Assembly: GCA_947090385.1 (NCBI GenBank)
Contig: CAMUNZ010000062.1
Span: forward strand, 1-5,850
Source of the DNA: an uncultured Campylobacter sp.
Lineage (GTDB): Bacteria; Campylobacterota; Campylobacteria; Campylobacterales; Campylobacteraceae
Direction: 5' to 3'
DNA: 5,850 nt
Made by a program: the position numbers and the translations under genes
Shown here: positions 1 to 5,149 of the stretch, piece after piece
Layout: every line of letters starts with the position of its first letter
Position numbering within the stretch: position 1 is the stretch's first letter
The notes under the pieces: generated by a model
The model's input: only the letters and a program-made list of their open reading frames with translations
Database searches by the model: none
What the model was told of the DNA's origin: nothing

Positions 1-41
1 GAAAAATGTTTTGAGTCGTTTGAAATAAAAATTTTGACCAT
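1..41 (-). CDS. Possible 5' end of a divergent gene, cut by the window edge
   Basis: On the minus strand an ATG at 41-39 opens a frame with no stop to the window edge, reading MVKIFISNDSKHF. A good Shine-Dalgarno match, AAGG at 51-48, sits 6 bases before the ATG, in a genome region where such sites are otherwise uncommon in noncoding DNA. The gene would be divergent from dctA. Only 13 codons are visible, so no family can be named. The plus strand is also open in one frame up to a stop at 79-81, so a plus-strand gene tail is the alternative, but that frame becomes low-complexity AT-rich translation. The start context is what favours the minus-strand reading. Confidence 0.42.
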   Translation of the reverse strand, partial: MVKIFISNDSKHF

Positions 42-216
42 TTTTTACCTTAGATATCTTAAAATAATTAATAAAAATTAAGATAAAATTTTACATTTTA
101 TGGTCTTAAATTCGCATTTCATATCAAACTTATTACAATTTTATATTAAATTTATATTAGATTTAATTATCTTTTGTAAAATCAAGATTATAAATTTAAA
201 TCAAAGGGGAAAAATT
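42..216. promoter_or_regulatory. Intergenic region upstream of dctA with candidate promoters
   Basis: This 175-bp stretch is very AT-rich and holds no credible gene. Two plausible sigma70 -10 boxes face dctA: TAAAAT at 84-89, which would give a leader of over 100 nt, and TATAAA at 189-194, which would give a leader of under 20 nt. A 9-bp direct repeat TTTATATTA at 140-148 and 151-159 has an 11-bp period, about one helical turn. The inverted repeat at 55-85 is listed separately. Which promoter is used cannot be decided from sequence alone, and Campylobacter -35 regions are poorly conserved. A ribosome binding site AAAGGGGA at 203-210 serves dctA. Confidence 0.4.
55..85. repeat. Perfect 8-bp inverted repeat between divergent genes
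   Basis: The arms TATCTTAA (55-62) and TTAAGATA (78-85) are exact reverse complements separated by 15 bases. The arm centres are 23 bp apart, about two helical turns, as expected for a dimeric regulator. The right arm overlaps a candidate -10 box (84-89) facing dctA. It could be an operator controlling dctA or the possible divergent gene. In DNA this AT-rich such a repeat can also arise by chance, so confidence in a function is low. Confidence 0.35.
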
Positions 217-1581
217 ATGGGAGATCAACCTATGATTAAAAGGCTGATGTATAGTCTGGGGTTTTGGGTGATTTTTGGAATAATAGCTGGCATTATCCTT
301 GGTTGTATTGATAAAGAATTAGCTATAGCCGCAAAGCCTGGCGTTGATTATTTCATTAAAGCGTTAAAAATTTTAATCGGACCTATTATTTTTGTTACGA
401 TTGTAATTGGAATTATAAGTTTAGAGAGTTTAAAACATGTTGGAAGTATAGGTGCTAAAGCGGTTATATATTTTGAAGTTGTATCAACTTTTGCTTTAGC
501 GATTGGAATTTTTATGGCAAATGTTATGCAACCAGGGCGCGGAATGAGTCTTGATTCTAGCGATGTTGATGCTGCAAGTGTTGCAAAATTTACATCACAA
601 GCGCAAGAAATAAGCGCTACATCCGAGATTATGCATATTTTGCATGATGCAATTCCTACCGATATTATTTCGCCTTTTACAGACGGCAAGACGCTTCAAG
701 TTTTAGTTATATCTATAGTCACAGCAGTTATCATATCTTTGATGAAAGTTGAAGATAAAAAATCTATACTTTGTTGCTTTGAAGTTATACAAAATTTTGT
801 ATTTAAAATTTTGCAAATTATTATGTATTTTAGTCCTGTGGCTGCATTTTCTGCTATGGCATTTTTGGTCGCAAAATATGGACTTGATTCGCTATTAAAT
901 CTTGGTTATTTATTAATTGTAATGCTACTTTCTTGCTTGGTTTTTATTTTTGGAGTTTTGGGCACGATTTGTTATTTTGTAAAAGTTAATATTTTTAAAT
1001 TTATGAGATTTATATCAAGAGAAGTTTTGATTGTTTTTGCCACAAGTTCAAGTGAATCTGCTCTTGCGCCACTTATGAGAAAATTAGAAAAAGCTGGGCT
1101 TTCTAAGCCTGTTGTTGGGCTTGTTTTACCTACAGGATATAGTTTTAATCTTGATTGCACAAATATATATTTAGCAATGAGTTTTATATTTTTAGCACAA
1201 GCGTTTGGCGTAGAGCTTAGTTTGTCGCATGAAATTAGTATTTTGATTGTTTTGATGATTAGTTCAAAAGGTGCTGTGGGCGTTACAGGAAGTGGATTTA
1301 TCGTTCTTGGTAGCACGCTTGGCGCACTTGGCGCAATGGATTTGCCAGAAGCAAATGGTGGAATGGGCGCTAAATTAGCAGATGTTTTGCCTGTTGCGGC
1401 GATATCAGTTTTGCTTGGCGTTGATAAATTTATGTCCGAAATGAGAGCCGTTGGAAATCTCTGTGGAAATTCTGTCGCTGCATTAATCGTCGCTATTTGG
1501 GATAAACAAATAAACTGGGAGAAATTCCGTTATGCAATAGAGCATCCAGAAGAATTTCATCACGCAGGAACTTCTGATTAA
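217..1581 (+). CDS. dctA: C4-dicarboxylate:cation symporter, DctA type (DAACS family)
   Basis: Inner-membrane secondary transporter of 454 residues, expected to import succinate, fumarate, malate and possibly aspartate with cations. I aligned it from memory along its whole length with E. coli DctA (428 aa). The HP1 serine motif is SSSES at 277-281. The TM7 cation/substrate motif reads NLDCT at 311-315, where the family has NLDGT. The HP2 motif GAVGVTGSGF is at 352-361, and TM8 carries D403, R410, N414 and N418. The VVGLVLPTGYSFNLD stretch is nearly identical to DctA rather than to GltP. About 17 extra residues (373-389) lie between HP2 and TM8. I chose ATG 217 because AAAGGGGA at 203-210 precedes it at the right distance; an in-frame ATG at 100 would add 39 low-complexity residues without a ribosome binding site. 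It stands alone and converges on acpS 11 bp downstream. Confidence 0.95.
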   Translation: MGDQPMIKRLMYSLGFWVIFGIIAGIILGCIDKELAIAAKPGVDYFIKALKILIGPIIFVTIVIGIISLESLKHVGSIGAKAVIYFEVVSTFALAIGIFMANVMQPGRGMSLDSSDVDAASVAKFTSQAQEISATSEIMHILHDAIPTDIISPFTDGKTLQVLVISIVTAVIISLMKVEDKKSILCCFEVIQNFVFKILQIIMYFSPVAAFSAMAFLVAKYGLDSLLNLGYLLIVMLLSCLVFIFGVLGTICYFVKVNIFKFMRFISREVLIVFATSSSESALAPLMRKLEKAGLSKPVVGLVLPTGYSFNLDCTNIYLAMSFIFLAQAFGVELSLSHEISILIVLMISSKGAVGVTGSGFIVLGSTLGALGAMDLPEANGGMGAKLADVLPVAAISVLLGVDKFMSEMRAVGNLCGNSVAALIVAIWDKQINWEKFRYAIEHPEEFHHAGTSD

Positions 1582-1592
1582 TTATTGTAAAA

Positions 1593-1946
1593 TTATTTTT
1601 TATATTTTATCGCTACGATGGCGATCGCAAAACCGCCATCGTGTGATATGGACACATCGGCATTTTTTATTTTAAAATATTTTTTTACTTTCTTGCTAAA
1701 TTTTATAATAGGTTTGTTGTTCGAATTTTTAAAAATTTTTATATCTTTAAAATCGCAAAATTTTGAGATTCCTACTCCTAAAGCTTTTACAGCCGCCTCT
1801 TTTGCCGCATAAATTCCAGCTAAATTTTCATCTGTTTTTATAAATTTTTTTTCTTTTTTGTTTACAATTCTATTTAAAAATTTTTCACCAAATTTCTCTT
1901 TTATGCTTGAAATTCTGCTAATTTTTACTATATCTGTGCCTATCAT
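1593..1946 (-). CDS. acpS: Holo-[acyl-carrier-protein] synthase AcpS
   Basis: Transfers the 4'-phosphopantetheine group from coenzyme A to a serine of apo-ACP, activating it for fatty acid synthesis; a small cytoplasmic enzyme. At 117 residues it has the normal AcpS length. The N-terminal motif MIGTDIVKISRI carries the expected Mg2+-binding Asp (D5). The central signature AAKEAAVKALG has the metal-binding Glu (E50) and Lys (K54) in the ExxxKAxG pattern. The C-terminal strand VSISHDGGFAIAIVAI (98-113) matches the conserved S-x-S-H region. The start is ATG 1946-1944, with AAAGG 6 bases upstream (1957-1953). It is divergent from the sugar-phosphate mutase gene and convergent with dctA. A 9-bp stem-loop lies inside its last 30 or so codons. 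Confidence 0.95.
   Translation of the reverse strand: MIGTDIVKISRISSIKEKFGEKFLNRIVNKKEKKFIKTDENLAGIYAAKEAAVKALGVGISKFCDFKDIKIFKNSNNKPIIKFSKKVKKYFKIKNADVSISHDGGFAIAIVAIKYKK
1615..1642. repeat. GC-rich stem-loop in the 3' end of acpS
   Basis: ACGATGGCG (1615-1623) and CGCCATCGT (1634-1642) form a perfect 9-bp stem with a 10-base loop, the strongest hairpin I see in the window. It lies within the acpS coding sequence, encoding part of the DGGFAIAI strand, and just past the end of the convergent dctA gene. In the dctA transcript it lies 33 nt beyond the stop codon. The first T-run after it begins only about 20 nt further on, so it is not a textbook intrinsic terminator. It may nonetheless stabilise or limit the dctA mRNA 3' end. 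Confidence 0.5.
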
Positions 1947-2016
1947 AAATTGCCTTTAATTTTTTGAAAGATTTTAACAAAAAAAATATATAATTGCACT
2001 TTTGAAGGAGAGAATT
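1947..2016. promoter_or_regulatory. Compact divergent promoter region, acpS / PMM-PGM
   Basis: Seventy bases separate two divergent start codons. Facing right, TATAAT at 1989-1994 is a perfect -10 box with TTGAAA at 1964-1969 as a possible -35 (19-bp spacer). It would start transcription about 16 nt before the ATG at 2017, and the ribosome site AAGGAG at 2005-2010 lies within that short leader. Facing left, TGTTAAAAT (read on the minus strand, 1979-1971) is an extended -10 box suited to acpS. The two promoters overlap, so they may compete. Assignments rest on motif matches only. Confidence 0.6.
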
Positions 2017-3396
2017 ATGCTTAAAGATATTTTTAGAGAGTATGATATTCGCGGTATTATAGATGAAGAATTAAATAAATTTAATGTCAAATTGATAGGT
2101 TATTGTTTGGGCATTGAAATGAAAAAAAGAGGCGCTAAAACTTGTAGCATTGGGCGCGATGCAAGATTGAGTGGAGAAAATTTGAAAAAATTTTTGATAA
2201 GTGGTTTAAAAGCTGCGAAAATAGAAGTTTTTGATATAGGTTTAATCCCAACTCCTGTTGGTTATTATTCTGTTTTTAGTGAGATGTTTGACGCAAATAT
2301 ACAAATCACTGGTTCGCATAATCCTCCGCAATACAATGGTTTTAAAATCACAATTTTTAAAGATAGTTTTTATGGAAAAGAACTCGCAAAAATGGGCGAA
2401 CAAGTTTTAGATTTGGCTAGTAAAAATTTTGATATAAAAGATGATGAAAATGCAAAATTTGTCGATGCTCTAACTTTGTATGTGAATTTTATCACGGATC
2501 AATTTTCTTATATGAAAGATTGGAATTTTGATTTTGTCGTGGATAATGCAAACTCTGTAGCTAGCGTAAGTATAAAAAAAATTGTAGAAAAACTAAACTT
2601 AAGAGCTAAAATTTTATTTGAAAATCCAGATGGAAATTTTCCAAATCACCATCCAGATCCAAGTGAAGAAAAAAATTTAAAAGATTTAAAAAATGAGCTT
2701 ATAAAACAAAATTTAAAAATCGGTTTTAGTTTTGATGGTGATGCGGATAGGATAGGCGTTATCGTAGGACAAAGGCGAATTTTAGGCGATGAGCTTGCTT
2801 GTCTTTTATCTTTAAATATGAAAAATCCAAAAATTTTAGGCGATGTAAAAAGCTCACAAATTTTAGAAATTTTTGTAAAAAATCAAGGTGGAAGCGTAGT
2901 TATAGGTCGCACGGGGCATTCAAACATAAAAAAAGCGATAAAAGAGCAAAATTTCGATCTTGGTGCCGAAGTTAGCGGACATATATATTTTAAAGAGAGA
3001 TTTTTTGGATTTGATGACGCTGTTTATGCGATGATGCGAGTTTTAGAGCTGGTTTATAAAGGTTTTGATTTACAAAAAGAGTTGGAAAAATTTCCGAAAT
3101 TCTTTAGCACGGAAGAGATAAAAATAAAAACCGATGAAAATTTAAAATTCAAGGCAATTGAAAATCTTAAAGACTTTTTACAATCAAATAAAATTTTAAA
3201 AATCGGTGAAATTTTGGATATAAATTTAGTTGATGGCGTTAGAGTTAAATTTCAAAATGGCTGGGCTTTGGTAAGGGCGTCAAATACGACGGCTACAATT
3301 GTGGCTAGATTTGAGGCGCAAGATGAGAAATTTTTAAGTGCTTTGCAAAAATTTTTCTTAGATAAAATGGATGAAATTTTAAAAAATTACAAATGA
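2017..3396 (+). CDS. algC: Phosphomannomutase/phosphoglucomutase (AlgC-like)
   Basis: Cytoplasmic alpha-D-phosphohexomutase of 459 residues, close to P. aeruginosa AlgC in length. It is expected to interconvert 1- and 6-phosphates of mannose and/or glucose, feeding nucleotide sugars for lipooligosaccharide, capsule or glycans. All four domain signatures are present. The N-terminal FREYDIRG leads domain 1, and the phosphoserine loop TGSHNP holds catalytic S100. The Mg2+ loop DGDADR gives D240, D242 and D244. The sugar-specificity loop EVSGH is at 318-322, and the phosphate-binding loop RASNT at 420-424. EVSGH departs slightly from GEMSGH, and A426 replaces the usual Pro after SNTx. ATG 2017 is preferred over the in-frame TTG at 2002 because AAGGAG (2005-2010) lies directly upstream. 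Its stop overlaps the next start as ATGA, implying one transcript. Substrate preference cannot be told from sequence. Confidence 0.92.
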   Translation: MLKDIFREYDIRGIIDEELNKFNVKLIGYCLGIEMKKRGAKTCSIGRDARLSGENLKKFLISGLKAAKIEVFDIGLIPTPVGYYSVFSEMFDANIQITGSHNPPQYNGFKITIFKDSFYGKELAKMGEQVLDLASKNFDIKDDENAKFVDALTLYVNFITDQFSYMKDWNFDFVVDNANSVASVSIKKIVEKLNLRAKILFENPDGNFPNHHPDPSEEKNLKDLKNELIKQNLKIGFSFDGDADRIGVIVGQRRILGDELACLLSLNMKNPKILGDVKSSQILEIFVKNQGGSVVIGRTGHSNIKKAIKEQNFDLGAEVSGHIYFKERFFGFDDAVYAMMRVLELVYKGFDLQKELEKFPKFFSTEEIKIKTDENLKFKAIENLKDFLQSNKILKIGEILDINLVDGVRVKFQNGWALVRASNTTATIVARFEAQDEKFLSALQKFFLDKMDEILKNYK

Positions 3397-3815
3397 TTTT
3401 TTTAGCGCAAACTGATACGACGGCTGGATTTTTAAGTAAAAATTTAAATGAATTAAACGCTATAAAAAGGCGAGATTTAGATCAAAGATGCCTTATAACG
3501 ACTGCGAAATTTAGTGAATTAAAAAAATTTACCAGAGTTCCAAATGCTTTTAAAAATTTTGTAAGAAGAGTTAAGAAAACTACTATAATTTATCCAAATT
3601 TACAAAGCATTCGTGTGGTAAAAAATTGCAATCACGAAAAATTTCTTTTAAAAAATGGCTGGTTTTACTCAACTTCTGCGAATTTGCATGGGAAAAATTT
3701 TGACGAAATTTGGGCAAAAAATGTCGCAGATGAAATTGTTGATAAGAAATTTTGGCAAGATAAACCGTCAAAAATTTTTAAAATTTCAAGAAGTAAAATT
3801 AAAAAAATTCGTTGA
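3393..3815 (+). CDS. Short divergent Sua5/YciO/YrdC-family protein
   Basis: A basic cytoplasmic protein of 140 residues. Members of this family include threonylcarbamoyl-AMP synthase (TsaC/Sua5), which acts in t6A tRNA modification. The visible order matches: QTDTTAGF (6-13) for the PT(D/E)TxYG motif, K25-R-R27 for the KxR motif, CLITTAKFSELKKF (33-46) for the following strand and helix, IRV (73-75) for the conserved VRxP strand, and STSAN (93-97) for the nucleotide-binding loop. It is shorter than TsaC (about 190 aa). The WPGPxT segment is replaced by a basic stretch near 57-64 (VRRVKKTT). It may therefore be a reduced TsaC or a paralogue with a different role. Its ATG overlaps the algC-like stop (ATGA), suggesting translational coupling. 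No clear downstream neighbour follows on this strand. Confidence 0.75.
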   Translation: MIFLAQTDTTAGFLSKNLNELNAIKRRDLDQRCLITTAKFSELKKFTRVPNAFKNFVRRVKKTTIIYPNLQSIRVVKNCNHEKFLLKNGWFYSTSANLHGKNFDEIWAKNVADEIVDKKFWQDKPSKIFKISRSKIKKIR

Positions 3816-3830
3816 AAATTTTATTTTTTT
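3804..3830 (+). terminator. Weak candidate terminator for the plus-strand operon
   Basis: AAAATT (3804-3809) and AATTTT (3817-3822) can pair around a 7-base loop that spans the stop codon, followed by a 7-T run at 3824-3830. The stem is only A-T pairs and therefore weak, so termination may instead depend on Rho or on the long T-rich stretch. No better hairpin was found in the 57-bp gap before the convergent yjjB-like gene. Confidence 0.25.
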
Positions 3831-3872
3831 ATCAAAAAATATTTTAAAAAGATTGAAATTTTTCATTGTTTA

Positions 3873-4382
3873 TCAATTTTCTTCTAAATATTTTTTTCTA
3901 AAATGGCTATTTCTAGTCATTGTAAAAGATTTTTCATAAAAGATTAAAAGCACGATGGAAACGCCGACGATTAAGGCAAAAATTACCGATATTGTTATAA
4001 ATCCATTTGTGAAAAATTCTATTAAAAAATGTGTTTTTTTATCATAATCATCCGATCTTATGAAATTAAAAACAGATACAATTGTTGTATAAGCTTGAAG
4101 TCCAGGAATCATCGGAAGCAAAGCCGGAAACGATAAAACTTCGATTGGCACTTTTAATCGTCTTGCGAAAAATATCGCGCAAAATCCAATACAAAGCGAT
4201 CCTATAAGCGTCGCCGCTGTGATATTAAAAATTTCAAATTTTATAAGCATTAATCTTAAAGCATAACCAAAACCACCCAAAACTGCACAATAAAATAAAA
4301 TTCTTTTTGGCGGATTGTTCGCATAAGAAAAGCCAAATCCAGCAATTATCGCAAAAAAAACATCTATAAAAAACTCGCTCAT
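3873..4382 (-). CDS. yjjB: ThrE C-half / YjjB-like exporter subunit
   Basis: Inner-membrane protein of 169 residues of the ThrE_2 (DUF3815) family, the small partner of a two-subunit threonine/serine-exporter-family transporter. I see about five hydrophobic spans: near 5-22, 28-48, 52-72, 80-105 and 122-148. The family signature ARRLKVPIEVLSFPALLPMIPGLQAY spans 73-98; its PxLxPxIPG core holds P86, P90, P93 and G94. The start ATG 4382-4380 overlaps the stop of the upstream gene as ATGA and has GGTGA just upstream. An earlier in-frame ATG at 4436 would overlap the upstream gene by 58 bp and add a Tyr/Phe-rich stretch unlike the family. The basic, hydrophilic C-terminus is probably cytoplasmic. 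Transport substrate is uncertain; see the YjjP-like partner. Confidence 0.88.
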   Translation of the reverse strand: MSEFFIDVFFAIIAGFGFSYANNPPKRILFYCAVLGGFGYALRLMLIKFEIFNITAATLIGSLCIGFCAIFFARRLKVPIEVLSFPALLPMIPGLQAYTTIVSVFNFIRSDDYDKKTHFLIEFFTNGFITISVIFALIVGVSIVLLIFYEKSFTMTRNSHFRKKYLEEN

Positions 4383-5149
4383 ATATTCACCATATTTGAA
4401 ATACTTAAAGTAATATAAATTCCTATACTCATACATATAATTAGAATTAATGCATTTACTGCACGACTTACGCCGATTAAAACATTTTGATCAAGTATAT
4501 CAAACATAGAATTCAACAAAGCAATTCCTGGAAAAAGATATAAAATGCTTGAACTCATCGCTGCTCCTGGCGTATTGCTAAGTCCAAAATAAAACGATAA
4601 ATAAGCTATAAATGACGATAAAAATGCGCAAATTATAAATGTTAATCTTATATCAAATTTATGTTTATTTAAAAAATGTTTTGCGCTTACTCCAAACATT
4701 GCTCCAAAAATTACAAATATCATGGCCCACAAATCGCCTCCGAAAAGATGGCAAAATGCTCCAAATGCTGCACTTATGGCGACGATAGAAATAGAAAATT
4801 TTGGATCTTTTGATTTTAAAATTTCATTATAAATTTTTGTTGCTTCATCAAAATTTAAGTTTTCATCTTTTATAGCCCAAGAAAGCGCTGAAAGTTCCGA
4901 AATCATATATAAATTTACGCTATGTGCTTTTGTCTCTTTTACAAGAGTTCGCCTGTTTTTGTAATTATCGATTTGCATTACACTAATTGTAATTGTTTTT
5001 AAAAGTATAAAAACAGACACATCATAGCCAAAACTTTGCGCTATTCTTTTAACGCATCTTTTTACTCTTGTGTTGTAACTTCCGACGCTTATAAGCGTGT
5101 CAGCGTAAGATGCTAGAAAATTTGTAATATCTATTATGTCGCGTTTCAT
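4379..5149 (-). CDS. yjjP: ThrE N-half / YjjP-like exporter subunit
   Basis: Inner-membrane protein of 256 residues of the ThrE (DUF1212) family, the same length as E. coli YjjP. Residues 1-115 are largely hydrophilic and include the family's conserved block SVGSYNTRVKRCVKRIAQSFG (21-41), corresponding to G-x-x-x-x-R-V-E in relatives. Five hydrophobic spans follow, near 119-136, 140-158, 169-188, 200-218 and 228-250. The typical YLFPGIALLNSMFDIL motif is at 204-219. It should pair with the YjjB-like subunit encoded next. In C. glutamicum ThrE the two halves are fused and export threonine and serine, whereas E. coli YjjPB has been reported to transport succinate. The ATG overlaps the upstream stop as ATGA, with only a weak ribosome site (GAG), so translation is probably coupled to the preceding gene. 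Confidence 0.9.
   Translation of the reverse strand: MKRDIIDITNFLASYADTLISVGSYNTRVKRCVKRIAQSFGYDVSVFILLKTITISVMQIDNYKNRRTLVKETKAHSVNLYMISELSALSWAIKDENLNFDEATKIYNEILKSKDPKFSISIVAISAAFGAFCHLFGGDLWAMIFVIFGAMFGVSAKHFLNKHKFDIRLTFIICAFLSSFIAYLSFYFGLSNTPGAAMSSSILYLFPGIALLNSMFDILDQNVLIGVSRAVNALILIICMSIGIYITLSISNMVNI

Noticed and set aside
1..81. Plus-strand gene tail ending at TAA 79-81
   Set aside because: The frame is open but only 26 codons long and drifts into low-complexity translation; the minus-strand start with a ribosome site explains the same DNA better, though neither is proven.
100..216. Upstream ATG at 100 extending DctA by 39 residues
   Set aside because: The extension is low-complexity Phe/Ile/Lys/Asn translation of AT-rich DNA, has no ribosome site and has no counterpart in DctA, whereas ATG 217 follows AAAGGGGA.
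348..689. Minus-strand open frame opposite dctA (similarly 972-1316)
   Set aside because: These are shadows of a strongly conserved transporter gene and show no family resemblance or ribosome site.
1621..1628. GCGATCGC octamer resembling the cyanobacterial HIP1 palindrome
   Set aside because: I noticed only this copy, it lies in codons for a conserved AcpS strand, and the organism is not cyanobacterial.
2002..2016. TTG start at 2002 for the sugar mutase gene
   Set aside because: Its first codons are the AAGGAG ribosome site of the ATG at 2017, and homologues begin close to the FREYDIRG motif.
3816..3872. Bidirectional terminator or small RNA in the gap between convergent genes
   Set aside because: Only short A-T stems such as TGAAA/TTTCA can be drawn; nothing stands out from the AT-rich background.
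3655..3939. Plus-strand 94-codon frame overlapping the YrdC-like gene and the end of the yjjB-like gene
   Set aside because: It is out of frame with the YrdC-like gene, its second half is translation of AT-rich intergenic and antisense DNA, and it matches nothing recognisable.
4383..4436. Longer YjjB-like start at 4436
   Set aside because: It would overlap the yjjP-like gene by 58 bp and add a Tyr/Phe/Lys-rich stretch; the ATGA overlap at 4382-4379 matches the other junction in this operon.
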